DNA of 64,000 nt from Pandoraea cepalis. GTDB lineage: Bacteria; Pseudomonadota; Gammaproteobacteria; Burkholderiales; Burkholderiaceae. This document shows, piece by piece, positions 8,932 to 17,693 of the stretch (position 1 is the first letter of the stretch; every line of letters starts with the position of its first letter). Position numbers and translations under genes: made by a program. The notes beneath the pieces were generated by a model. It searched no databases and had not been told where the DNA came from. It worked only from the letters and a program-made list of their open reading frames with translations. The DNA is taken from contig NZ_CABPSL010000001.1 of the NCBI RefSeq assembly GCF_902459665.1, forward strand, positions 744,001 through 808,000, read 5' to 3'.

Positions 8932-9834
8932 ATGGCAATTGACGACGGCATCACCCTGAAGAAGCTGGAAGTGTTTCAGGCGTTCATGGCGCTGGGGAAT
9001 ATGGCCCGGGTATCGGAAGTGCTCGGGCAGAGTACGGTGAGCGTGCACCGTGCGCTCCACTCGCTGGAGGCTGGGCTCCGGTGTCCGTTGTTCAAGAAGG
9101 ATGGTCGAAAGCTGATTCCGTTGGCGACGGCGTATGTGTTCTCCGAGCATGCGGCGCGGATGCTGAGCGAGTGCGAGACTGGCGTGCAGCGCACGCGCGA
9201 GGCGGCCGGATTCACGTCGACGCGACTCAAGATCGGCGGGCTGTACTCGATGACGGTCGGGACGATTCCGCGATTGCTGGTCGGGTTGAAAATGCGCCGA
9301 CCCGCTTTGGATATCGATCTTACGCTGGGGTCCAATCGCGATCTGATGTCCAAGCTGGACGACGGTCTGTTGGACGCGATTGTCATTGCCCTCGGCGCAC
9401 CACCGAAGAGTCCGGACCTATTGGTCGTCCCGATGTTCGAGGACGACATTCTCTTCGCGGCGCCGCTGGGCTCGCCGTATGCGAAAGAGACGGCCATCGA
9501 CCTCAGGGCCGTGCGTCATGAGAAGTTCGTGTCGCTCGGCGACGAATTCGCGACGTATCACGATTTCAAATCGGCCTTTGATCTCGCGGGATTCGCGCCG
9601 GACATTGCGATGCAGGTGGGCGATATCTTTTCGCTGATCAATCTCGTGAGCGGCGGCATCGGGTACGCGTTGCTGCCGCGACGCGTTGCGGATTTCAGTC
9701 CGAAGGTGCAGTTGATTCCGCTCACGCAACGCTATGCACGCAGCCAGAATATCGTGTTGGTGCTTCCGAAAAACCGCGAGCGCGATCCGAATCTGCTCGC
9801 CCTGAGCGCGGAGTGTCGCATGCTCAGGGCGTAG
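8932..9834 (+). CDS. mdcR: LysR-type regulator of the malonate operon (MdcR)
   Basis: This 300-residue LysR-type protein has a winged helix at residues 8-67 (MALGNMARVSEVLGQSTVSVH) and a periplasmic-binding-like effector domain from about 90 on. It is divergent from mdcA with about 150 bases between start codons, the usual place of MdcR, the activator of malonate genes. A GAGG ribosome site lies just before the ATG. The assignment rests on family and position; the effector is presumably malonate. Confidence 0.88.
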   Translation: MAIDDGITLKKLEVFQAFMALGNMARVSEVLGQSTVSVHRALHSLEAGLRCPLFKKDGRKLIPLATAYVFSEHAARMLSECETGVQRTREAAGFTSTRLKIGGLYSMTVGTIPRLLVGLKMRRPALDIDLTLGSNRDLMSKLDDGLLDAIVIALGAPPKSPDLLVVPMFEDDILFAAPLGSPYAKETAIDLRAVRHEKFVSLGDEFATYHDFKSAFDLAGFAPDIAMQVGDIFSLINLVSGGIGYALLPRRVADFSPKVQLIPLTQRYARSQNIVLVLPKNRERDPNLLALSAECRMLRA

Positions 9835-10020
9835 GTGTCAGGATGCCGCTCGATGTATTGGTGCGGCTGAAGGCATTCGATCATGCCGTACTGGATCAAC
9901 GATGCGCCGCCGCACACCGCAAGCGCCTCCGGTCGCCGGACGAACCCGATGCGCTCGATGGGCCCTACGAATGCATTCTGTGCGTCTATTGGTCGAGCGA
10001 CTGTCTGTCGTTTCGGTTGC

Positions 10021-11586
10021 TCACCACACCCCGTAGAACACCCCGGCCTTCTTGTACTGATGCGTGCCGCGTTCGACGTCGTCGTGCGTCACGGTGGTGC
10101 GATTGCGCAGGCCGAGGGACCAGGTCAGCAGGCGCTCGCGCATGGCCTGTCGCACGTTGTCAAACGCCGGGTCGGTACCGAGGTCGACGAATTCGTCGGG
10201 ATCGTTGCGCAGGTCAAAAAGCTGCGGCGCGAATCCGTCCCAGTGAATGTATTTCCACGCGTCGGTGCGCACCATCCAGCCACGGCATGCGTCGGGGCGG
10301 CGGCCCAGGATCTGGCGTGCCTGCCGATAGGCGTAGTCAAGCTCGGAGAAGACGGCATCTCGCCAGGGCGTTTGCGCTGCGTCGTTTCGCGTCAGCGCAA
10401 GCAGCGAGCGACCTTCGACGCGGTGATCGGGAACAGGCATGCCGAGCGCGTCCAGCACTGTCGGCACGGTGTCGATGGCCTCGACGAAGCGTGCGTCGCT
10501 GTGGCCGCGCGTGGCGTCGGCCTCGGGGGACGGATCGTAGACGATATACGGCACGCGCTGCACGGTGTCGTAGAACAATTCCTTCTCGCCTAGCCAGTGA
10601 TCGCCGAGGAAGTCGCCGTGGTCGGCGGTGAAGACGATGAGTGTGTCCTTCCACCGTCCGAGCCTGTCCAGGGTTTCCCACAGTCGTCCGAGATGATCGT
10701 CGAGCTGGCTTATCAGACCTTGATAAGCGGGCCGCACCTTGGCGATGACCTCGTCGCGCATGAAATTGGCGCATTCCTCCTGCTGGAAGTACGCACCCGT
10801 CACCGGATGTGGCGCCTCGCGCTCACGCTCGGCGCGCCGCACGGGCAGGCATTGTTCGAGGGTGTATTTGTTGTGGTACGGCGCTGGGGCCATATACGGC
10901 CAGTGTGGCTTGACATACGACAGATGCATCGCCCATGGCGTATCGCCCTGGCGCTCGATGAAACGGATGGCCTGGTCGGTGGTATAGGCCGTTTCGGAGT
11001 CGTCTTCGCGCACACGCGCGGGCAGGTGCGCATTGCGCATGTGCCAGCCGCTGACGATGCGGCCCTGCGCATCTTCGGCCGAAATCACAAAGTCTGACCA
11101 CGGATCGTCGCTTGCGTAGCCTTGTTGGCGAAGGTATTCCGCGTAGCCGCCGGCGGGTTCTGCGTGGTGCCCGTCGTAGCGGTCGACCAGCGTGAAATGG
11201 CCCTCGCGCAGCAGCGCGCCGAGCGCATTGCCGCCATCCAGATGCAGGCGCTTCAGACCGTGGTTGTCCGGCATCATGTGCGTCTTGCCGACCAGCGCCA
11301 GCTTCATGTCGCGCGCGGAAAGATATTCCCCTAGCGTGATTTCGTCGATCGACAGCGGCACGCGGTTCCACGTCGCGCCATGGCTAGCGACGTAGCGCCC
11401 TGTGTAGAACGACATTCGCGACGGACCACACACCCCCGACTGTACGAACGCGCGCTCGAACTTCACGCCACGTCGGGCGAGACCGTCGATGTTGGGCGTG
11501 GCCAGATACGGATGCCCGTAGCACGACAGGTGGTCCGCCCGCAGTTGGTCACACATCACGAAAAGCACGTTGCGGATCGACGACAT
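10021..11586 (-). CDS. Sulfatase / alkaline-phosphatase-superfamily hydrolase (type I sulfatase motif)
   Basis: The 521-residue product begins NVLFVMCDQLRADHLSCYGH, with the metal-binding Asp-Gln pair. It contains VCGPSRMSFYTGRY, the C-x-P-S-R motif whose cysteine is converted to formylglycine, and later FTADHGDFLGDHWLGEKELF with the Asp-His metal ligands. No signal peptide is visible, so it is probably cytoplasmic. The general look is close to phosphonate monoester hydrolases and arylsulfatases of this class; I cannot name the ester it cleaves. The start at 11586 was chosen because the upstream extension is arginine-rich shadow sequence. The adjacent MFS carrier probably imports its substrate. 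Confidence 0.8.
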   Translation of the reverse strand: MSSIRNVLFVMCDQLRADHLSCYGHPYLATPNIDGLARRGVKFERAFVQSGVCGPSRMSFYTGRYVASHGATWNRVPLSIDEITLGEYLSARDMKLALVGKTHMMPDNHGLKRLHLDGGNALGALLREGHFTLVDRYDGHHAEPAGGYAEYLRQQGYASDDPWSDFVISAEDAQGRIVSGWHMRNAHLPARVREDDSETAYTTDQAIRFIERQGDTPWAMHLSYVKPHWPYMAPAPYHNKYTLEQCLPVRRAEREREAPHPVTGAYFQQEECANFMRDEVIAKVRPAYQGLISQLDDHLGRLWETLDRLGRWKDTLIVFTADHGDFLGDHWLGEKELFYDTVQRVPYIVYDPSPEADATRGHSDARFVEAIDTVPTVLDALGMPVPDHRVEGRSLLALTRNDAAQTPWRDAVFSELDYAYRQARQILGRRPDACRGWMVRTDAWKYIHWDGFAPQLFDLRNDPDEFVDLGTDPAFDNVRQAMRERLLTWSLGLRNRTTVTHDDVERGTHQYKKAGVFYGVW

Positions 11587-11620
11587 CGTAGGTATCCGAA
11601 TTGAATTTAAGAGATGACGT

Positions 11621-12961
11621 TCAGCGCGACGTCGTGTCATTGCTGGTGCCGAACCGCACACCGGTTGTACGGCGTGCCAGGTCGGGCATCGGCCACAACG
11701 CGACGAGACCGACAACCATGGCCGTTGTCACGAAGTAGGCCGGCATCATCTTGTCGCCGGTTGCGCTGATGAGCCAGGTGACGAGAAACGGCGAGAAGCC
11801 GCCGAACAGCGTGGTGGCCAAATTGTAGGAAATCGAAAGGCCGGTGGCCCGTACCTGTGCGGGGAACAATTCGGCCAGCGCGGTTGACGCGGGGCCCAGT
11901 GCGGCTGCCATCAGCACCGCGAACACGACCTCCACCCCGAGCAGTCTCGGCAGGCTCGGCGCGGCGACTAGCCAAAGGAACAGGGGATAGATGGTCAGCA
12001 CGTACAGCGCCATTGAGGCGCCCATCACCGGTTTGCGCCCGACGTGGTCAGACAGCAGCCCAAACAGCGGAATCAGGATCATGCGCAGCGTGCCGGTGAC
12101 CATCAGCACGATGAACGGTGCGGACACCGGCAGCTTCAGTTGCGTCACCGCGTAGACGGGCAGGTACACATTCAGCACGTATTGAGCAACAGAGCTTGCG
12201 ACGACCAGCCCGAACGCGATCCACAGTGCGGCCTGGTGCTCGCGCCAGACCGTCGTGAGTGTCGAGGCGGCCTTGCCGACCGTGGCGGCGCGTGCGCCTT
12301 CGTCGGCGTCTTCATACGCCGGCACCACTTCGTGCAGCCGGGTGCGGATGTAGAACCCGACGGGACCGATCAGCATGCCGAACAGGAACGGCACACGCCA
12401 ACCCCACGCATCGAGTGTGCTCTGGCTCAGCCCGCGCGTGACCAGGGCGCCCATCAGCGCGGCCGTCACGGCAGCGACGAACTGGCCGAAGTTTTGCCAG
12501 CTTCCGTAGAAGCCGCGCCGGTGAGGCGGCGCGTACTCGATCAGCATCGCCGTGGCGCTGCCGAACTCGCCCCCGGCCGACAGGCCTTGCAGCAGTCGTG
12601 CCAGCACCACGATGATCGGCGCGGCGATGCCGATCGTCGCGTATCCGGGGGTGAGCGCCATCATGGCCGAGGACACCGTCATCAGCAGGATCACCAGCGA
12701 CAGCGCAGCCTTGCGCCCGGCACGGTCGGCGTAGATGCCCAGCAGGATGCCGCCGATCGGCCGCATCAGGAATGCACTGCCAAAAGTTGCCGTGGTCAGC
12801 AGCATCGATACGGTCGGGTTCGACGACGGGAAGAACTGCCGCGCGATGATCACCGACAGGAAGCCGAAGACGATGAAGTCGTACCACTCGAATGCGTTAC
12901 CGATGGTGGCGGCGACGATCGCCCGGCGGTTGGCGCGGGGCAGGGCGGGCGTGGTTGGCAT
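11621..12961 (-). CDS. MFS transporter, metabolite:H+ symporter (MHS) type
   Basis: This 446-residue, 12-helix protein has the MHS-family start ATIGNAFEWYDFIVFGFLS, the GIYADRAGRKAAL loop between helices 2 and 3, GEFGSATAMLIEYAPPHRRGFYGS, and a second RxxGRKP-like loop (LSDHVGRKPVMG). Relatives import organic acids and compatible solutes with protons. A strong AGGAGG site precedes the ATG. It lies 34 bases upstream of the sulfatase gene on the same strand, so the two form a likely operon for uptake and hydrolysis of one compound. Confidence 0.85.
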   Translation of the reverse strand: MPTTPALPRANRRAIVAATIGNAFEWYDFIVFGFLSVIIARQFFPSSNPTVSMLLTTATFGSAFLMRPIGGILLGIYADRAGRKAALSLVILLMTVSSAMMALTPGYATIGIAAPIIVVLARLLQGLSAGGEFGSATAMLIEYAPPHRRGFYGSWQNFGQFVAAVTAALMGALVTRGLSQSTLDAWGWRVPFLFGMLIGPVGFYIRTRLHEVVPAYEDADEGARAATVGKAASTLTTVWREHQAALWIAFGLVVASSVAQYVLNVYLPVYAVTQLKLPVSAPFIVLMVTGTLRMILIPLFGLLSDHVGRKPVMGASMALYVLTIYPLFLWLVAAPSLPRLLGVEVVFAVLMAAALGPASTALAELFPAQVRATGLSISYNLATTLFGGFSPFLVTWLISATGDKMMPAYFVTTAMVVGLVALWPMPDLARRTTGVRFGTSNDTTSR

Positions 12962-13128
12962 GGCGAAATCCTCCTGGCGGCGGCCGGGCTCCGGGGCGGG
13001 CGGCTGCCATGTCTCGTGTTTGTGTTGTTGTGGCCGCCACTAGGGCGCTCAGGGCTGTCCGTGTGGCAAGCCATCACGATTGTGTGGATTTACTTCGTTA
13101 CCGTCCAATGAGATATTGCCTCCAAATC

Positions 13129-13144
13129 ATAAATTTAAGGTTAT
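13129..13144 (+). promoter_or_regulatory. PcaQ-like LysR operator between the MFS carrier and its regulator
   Basis: ATAAAT-TTAA-GGTTAT is an imperfect 16-bp dyad seven bases before the LysR gene start. It resembles the ATAACC-N4-GGTTAA type box bound by PcaQ/GbpR-like LysR proteins: the right half fits closely and the left half is degenerate. The neighbouring regulator is of that subgroup, so autoregulation and control of the divergent MFS-sulfatase pair are plausible. Confidence 0.5.
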
Positions 13145-13150
13145 GAATCG

Positions 13151-14134
13151 ATGGCTTCCGCAACCTCCGGCGCATCGCCTGGCGTGTCGCTCGAACGTAG
13201 TGTTATTGACGGGTATTTTTCGCGCCAGTTGAAACTGCGGCACCTGCAGTTGCTCGTGGCACTCGCCGATCGCCAGACGGTCGGCAAGGTCGCCGAGGCA
13301 CTGCACGTGACGCAGCCGGCCGTCTCGAAGATGCTCAACGAGATGGAAAAAGGGATCGGTGTGCCGCTGTTCGAGCGTGATGGACGCCGTATCCGGCCCA
13401 CGACCTACGGCGAGTGCCTGATCCGCCACGCGCGCGAACTATTGCTGCACGCCCAGCGTGCCAGTGAGGAGTTGCACGCGATGACCAGCGGTGTTGGTGG
13501 CCGCGTCGAGGTGGGCGTGCTGTCGGTGGCCGCGCCGATCCTGATACCGGCGGCCGTGGCGCTGTTCAAGCAGCGTTCGCCGACGGCTACGGTGTGCCTG
13601 CACGAAGGCACGCTGGATCAACTCTTGCCGGCGCTGCGCGTGGGTCAACTCGATATGATCGTTGGGCGCCTCGCGCGGGGACTGGCCGCGCCGGAATTCA
13701 CCAGCGAGCCGTTGTTCGACGACCCGACGGTCATCGTGGTGGCGCGCACGCACCCGCTGGCATCTCGCAAGCGCATCAAGTGGGCGGACTTGGCAGGGTT
13801 GGCGTGGATCGTGCCGAGTGCAGGTGCGCCCATGTACCGGCATCTGCTGTCGGTACTGGAGTCGCACGGCGTGGGTACGCCGATCAACACCATCGAGTCG
13901 GTGGTGATCGACGCCAACGTGGGCATGCTGCAGTCGTACCCCGTGCTGGGTCTGCTCCCGCGCTCGCTGGCGCGGCATCACGAGGAGGGCGGTGTGCTGA
14001 AGATTCTGCCATTGAGCCTCGGTGCCGCGCTCGGCCCGGTCAGTACCACATGGCGTGCCGATGCCGACGATACGCCGGCCACCGCGCTGTTTCGTGCCTG
14101 CCTTAGCGAAGCGGCAAAGGTGGCGCGGATTTAA
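13151..14134 (+). CDS. LysR-type regulator, PcaQ/GbpR-like subgroup
   Basis: The 327-residue product carries the helix-turn-helix phrase LKLRHLQLLVALADRQTVGK followed by VAEALHVTQPAVSKML, which is characteristic of the PcaQ/GbpR branch. The effector domain runs from about residue 105 (GRVEVGVLSVAAPILIP). It is divergent from the MFS-sulfatase operon with about 190 bases between start codons. Its likely job is to sense the imported ester or its product; this is inferred from position only. Confidence 0.85.
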   Translation: MASATSGASPGVSLERSVIDGYFSRQLKLRHLQLLVALADRQTVGKVAEALHVTQPAVSKMLNEMEKGIGVPLFERDGRRIRPTTYGECLIRHARELLLHAQRASEELHAMTSGVGGRVEVGVLSVAAPILIPAAVALFKQRSPTATVCLHEGTLDQLLPALRVGQLDMIVGRLARGLAAPEFTSEPLFDDPTVIVVARTHPLASRKRIKWADLAGLAWIVPSAGAPMYRHLLSVLESHGVGTPINTIESVVIDANVGMLQSYPVLGLLPRSLARHHEEGGVLKILPLSLGAALGPVSTTWRADADDTPATALFRACLSEAAKVARI

Positions 14135-14502
14135 GGTGGCCGTGTGTTGTAGCGACCGTGGGGGAGCTGGAGACGGTCTCGATCCAGATGGTGGATGCAG
14201 GTTGCAGGGTTGCATCGACTAGCGGAGAAACCTGAATTTCCCCGCAGCAGTGGTGGGAACGACCGGTTGAATCCACAGAGAGAATCGGGCGCCCGAGCGT
14301 CCGACTGACGGCGTCCATGACTGAGGTTTCCTGGCCGGTAACCGTTGTCAGTCCATCGGCGGTTTTCGACCCGAAGGCGACTATTGGGTCCAGCAAATCG
14401 AGTGGCCAGACTACGAACGTCACCGGCCGCTCGATCCAGATTTGAACCGACACCCGACCCGCCGCAGTGGTTTAGTCCTGGACCCGCGATGAGGCGTCAG
14501 CC
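14135..14502. other. Gene-free interval
   Basis: No credible coding sequence was found. A 116-codon minus-strand frame (14103-14453) overlaps the LysR gene end, lacks a ribosome site and matches no family I know. The text looks like degenerate intergenic DNA. Confidence 0.5.
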
Positions 14503-15258
14503 TCATCGCTCCAGCAACGCCATAACCTCCAGGAACTGTTCAGCACCGGCCGTACGACCCACCTCAATCAGCTTCATCGATTCGGGCTTAACATCCTCGT
14601 TGCGTGTATAGGCATTCTGGATGGTTTCAAACTTGGCGAGGCGCTCGTCCCGGATAAGCGGGCCATAGTTTTCTGCGGCATTCGGATTCAGGCCAAGTCT
14701 CGACAGGTAAAAATCCGTGTAGCCTAGGATGCAGCCGACGATATGTTGCGTTGTACAACCTTCGCCCAACTCTCGCAGCAGCATGAAATTCTTCAGGTCT
14801 TGGAACCGGCGCGTATCTTCTAGCCCCATCGCGGCCACGCGCTGCAATCGGAACCTGCTCGTGCCTGTCAGGTTTGTGTAATAAGTGATGCGAGCCTTAT
14901 AGATTGGCCCGCACATCCTCAAGAAAAGCTCTTTGCCATCGTCGGAGTTCTCCTGCTGGGCACGCAGCCACAGATTTAGGAACCGAAGCCCAAGATACTC
15001 CGCAGAAGTCTTTGTCTGCAGAGCGCGAGCTTCTTGGTCGCTCAGCTGGATCGCAGAATCACGGAAATGTGTCGAACCGTTGAGCAGAAGCACGTCCGAG
15101 CCATACGCGTCTGATAACCGGGCCAGCTGGAGATAGGTTTCCGCTTCGTTCCTATTGGCCGCCGTCATGGCCACGAGGTCGATAAACTCATCGACAAGCG
15201 ATTTGTGTTGAGCCTCCGTGTTGGCTTTGCTCTTTAATAGAAAGCCCAGTAGTGACAT
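14503..15258 (-). CDS. Protein of unknown function
   Basis: I do not recognise this 251-residue protein. It starts MSLLGFLLKSKANTEAQHKS, has no clear signal peptide or membrane helix beyond the weakly hydrophobic first eight residues, and seems mostly alpha-helical and soluble. Visible segments include LARLSDAYGSDVLLLNGS near residue 50, YKARITYYTNLTGTSRFRLQ near 120 and IVGCILGYTDFYLSRLGLN near 180. The start at 15258 was chosen because an upstream extension of 29 residues has no ribosome site. It looks less GC-rich than its neighbours and adjoins an integrase remnant, so it may have been acquired. Confidence 0.65.
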   Translation of the reverse strand: MSLLGFLLKSKANTEAQHKSLVDEFIDLVAMTAANRNEAETYLQLARLSDAYGSDVLLLNGSTHFRDSAIQLSDQEARALQTKTSAEYLGLRFLNLWLRAQQENSDDGKELFLRMCGPIYKARITYYTNLTGTSRFRLQRVAAMGLEDTRRFQDLKNFMLLRELGEGCTTQHIVGCILGYTDFYLSRLGLNPNAAENYGPLIRDERLAKFETIQNAYTRNEDVKPESMKLIEVGRTAGAEQFLEVMALLER

Positions 15259-15492
15259 GGCGCCCCCGCTTCGGCGGTTGTAAGTTGTTTGGTGGCGTTC
15301 AAGGGCAGGAAACGATGTGCGCAATTGAACCCCTTCGCAATTCACGTTTTCCCTAAAGCCCTATTTGGCGCTTTCGCTATATTGCCAGATGTCCTCTTTC
15401 GGACGCGTCGGGGACGCTCGAATGTCAATGCGATCCGTCTCGCGACCGTCGCATGATGGCCGCCAGAGGACCGCTCGCCGGCTGCCATGCGA

Positions 15493-16120
15493 TCAAACGT
15501 CGGTCTGCTCCGCTATCTCGAGGGCCTCGTCGACCTCGATTGCCAGGTAGCGAACCGTGCTTTCCCGCTTTTTTTGTCCGCGCAGCAACTGCACGGCTCG
15601 AAGGTTCTTCGTCCGCCGGTAGATCAGCGAACCTTCGTGCGGCGCATCGTGTGGGTACCATATGCGGTGTCGTCGAGGTCAATCGATGCGACCCAGCGGT
15701 GTACCAGGCGGGCATATTGTCGCGTCGACAGATGCTGGGACGTATGAATCCGGCTCGGGAACGGAGAATCCGCCGCCTTCAGTCCCCCCGGGCTTCGATC
15801 CACGCTTCAAGGCTCTCCCGGGCCTGTTCCGTGATCTCAAATTGCACTAGCCGCTGTGTCTACTGCTGCATGATTGTTGCCCTCGACGCCACTTGGCTTC
15901 CGCGACGGACATCCTGGACCCGCAACCGCGTGAGGTCGCACGCCCGCAGCTCGCTATCAATCGCGAGATTGAACATCGCGAGCTCACGAACGTTCAACGC
16001 CATCTGAAGTGTCGTCCGAATCGCCCAGATTTCCCGAAGCTTTAACGGGGGCTTCTGCCCGGTGAGCTTGCCCTTGCTCCACGGCACGTGGTGGACAACC
16101 ACGACATTCTCGGATTCCAT
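15493..16120 (-). pseudogene. Broken tyrosine integrase, copy of the gene at 42.3 kb
   Basis: The stretch is nearly the same as the intact integrase gene at 42306-42932, in the same orientation. Reading from the ATG at 16120 it gives VPWSKGKLTGQKPPLKLREI and SELRACDLTRLRVQDV, then meets an in-frame TAG at 15860-15862, where the intact copy has a lysine codon. Further on, one base is missing near 15630 and two bases are added near 15788 relative to the intact copy, so the HxxR and tyrosine motifs are out of frame. The gene is inactive. The similarity continues past the start codon to about 16165. Confidence 0.85.
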
Positions 16121-16122
16121 GA

Positions 16123-16150
16123 CAATCTCCTTTCAAGCGAATGGAGATTG
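16123..16150. repeat. Inverted repeat upstream of the broken integrase
   Basis: CAATCTCC and GGAGATTG form an 8-bp perfect inverted repeat with a 12-base spacer, three bases upstream of the pseudogene start. The same element precedes the intact copy at 42935-42962. It could be an operator or a recombination site. Confidence 0.55.
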
Positions 16151-16237
16151 AGTGTGCGCCGTGTCGGGTGGTCGCAGCCCGATCCACAACAGTCCTTCAG
16201 ATTTCTCCAAAGCAGCCAGTCATTCGTCACGCGCTTG

Positions 16238-17044
16238 CTACGTGAGATTCAATCCCCCATCCGAGAGCAGAATTTCCCCCGTCAGATAATCTGAGTCGAC
16301 TAGAAATGCAACAGCCTGAGCAATATCCTCGGGACAAGCTGCCCTACGCATAGGTGCCTGTTCCTTCCAAAGTTGCTGAGCTTGCGTCCAGTCAGCCGTT
16401 AGCGGTGTATCGACCAAACCAGGAGCGACAGCATTCACGCGAATATCTGGGGCAAGCGAAACAGCGAGCAAGCGAGTCACGTGGTTTAACGCCGCTTTAG
16501 TCGCTGCGTAAGGTATGGACGCCCCCTTTGGTCGGACGCCGGCATGCGAACTCACGTTTACGACGCAACCGGGCTTTCCTCGTGTGGCCGCTTCACGGAG
16601 TGCGGATTGCGCTTCGGTTACCAGGCGGAACGGGGCAACAACATTGACTTCATGCAACTCCTGCCATACGTCCGGCGTGGCCGCTGCCAGATCCGCATGG
16701 GGGATAACGCGACTGATCCCCGCGTTATTGACCAGAACGTCGAGTCGGCCCCATACGGCAATCGCTTCACGGATGAGCTTTACTCTGTCCGCGTCATCGG
16801 CCAGATCGGCTTGCACATAAGCTGCCGCTCCGAGTTCCCGGGCCAACGCATGACCTGCAGCAGCCGAACTGCGCGAATGCAGGACGATTGAGAATCCGTC
16901 TTTTGAGAGTCGCCGCGCGATTGCGGCACCAATACCAGAGGTCGAGCCAGTGACAAGAGCGACAGGGGACGGAGTTTTCACGGAGGTTGATATAAAGTGT
17001 AACGTTTTTGGAATGGCAGAGATCGTACTCATGGCCTTTGACAC
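16238..17044 (-). CDS. Short-chain dehydrogenase/reductase (FabG-like)
   Basis: This 268-residue classical SDR has TGSTSGIG at residues 32-39 for NAD(P) binding, NNAG at 106-109, the serine in NVSSHAG near 165, and the catalytic Tyr179-x-x-x-Lys183 (YAATK). Next to the C-terminus is the usual YLTGEILLSDGGL. The substrate is unknown. The first 20 residues precede the fold and may be shortened if the ATG at 17032 is used. It is divergent from the GFA gene with about 140 bases between starts. Confidence 0.85.
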   Translation of the reverse strand: MSKAMSTISAIPKTLHFISTSVKTPSPVALVTGSTSGIGAAIARRLSKDGFSIVLHSRSSAAAGHALARELGAAAYVQADLADDADRVKLIREAIAVWGRLDVLVNNAGISRVIPHADLAAATPDVWQELHEVNVVAPFRLVTEAQSALREAATRGKPGCVVNVSSHAGVRPKGASIPYAATKAALNHVTRLLAVSLAPDIRVNAVAPGLVDTPLTADWTQAQQLWKEQAPMRRAACPEDIAQAVAFLVDSDYLTGEILLSDGGLNLT

Positions 17045-17187
17045 GGTGACCGTAAAAGCCGATCGATGACGGACGCCACCTAGTGTTCGTCCCTCGATCG
17101 TCCCAAATTGGCCGGCAGGGGACAGTCCGCCTTGCTCAAAGCGAGCATTCGACTATATATACTTCCGACGCACAACTCGGAGCCGAT

Positions 17188-17616
17188 ATGACCGAACCAA
17201 ATTCCCTGCGGTGCCTGTGTGGCACCGTCAATATTCAGTTAGAAGGCCAACCGGAAGCAAGAGCGAACTGTCATTGCCAGTCCTGCCGAGATTTCTACGG
17301 GACTTCAATGTTGTCGGCAACTGCATGGCAACCCGAGCGAGTCGCGGTGGTCAGCGGTAGCCTCTCGAAATTTGCACATCCGACAAAGCAACTGTCGCGC
17401 GCGTTTTGTCCCCATTGCGGCGAAACAGTGTTTGGCACGAATCGCCTCGGCATGTTAGTCATTCCCAACAGCGTTGTTGCGCGGGCGGCGGGCGGTGAGT
17501 TGCCCGAACCAATGCGGGCGACGATGCATCTGTTCCATCGGCATAGGATCATCGACGTGGATGACAAACTGCCGAAGTACCTCGATGGATGGGACGGACC
17601 GACTTACGTTGGTTAG
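17188..17616 (+). CDS. GFA-family zinc protein (glutathione-dependent formaldehyde-activating-like)
   Basis: The 142-residue product has the CENP-V/GFA zinc signature: Cys9-x-Cys11, Cys28-x-Cys30-x-x-Cys33 and Cys74-x-x-Cys77. Gfa-type proteins bind zinc and are proposed to help condense formaldehyde with glutathione, but most family members are uncharacterised. The ATG at 17188 was selected because it places the first zinc cysteines at the usual distance from the N-terminus; a longer open frame upstream has no family-like sequence. Confidence 0.8.
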   Translation: MTEPNSLRCLCGTVNIQLEGQPEARANCHCQSCRDFYGTSMLSATAWQPERVAVVSGSLSKFAHPTKQLSRAFCPHCGETVFGTNRLGMLVIPNSVVARAAGGELPEPMRATMHLFHRHRIIDVDDKLPKYLDGWDGPTYVG

Positions 17617-17693
17617 TCTGGCTGAGTACGTCGACACACAAACGAGCGAAGGACTACTCCTGGTTGAATCCACAAACTTCTCCGCCGTTATCG

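Noticed and set aside
9835-10020. A minus-strand stretch reading AVCGGASLIQYGMIECLQPH
   Set aside because: It looks slightly protein-like, but it has no start, no ribosome site and no family I can name. I do not call a gene or a pseudogene.
14103-14453. A 116-codon minus-strand frame overlapping the LysR gene end
   Set aside because: No ribosome site, no motif, and it overlaps a real gene in the antisense direction.
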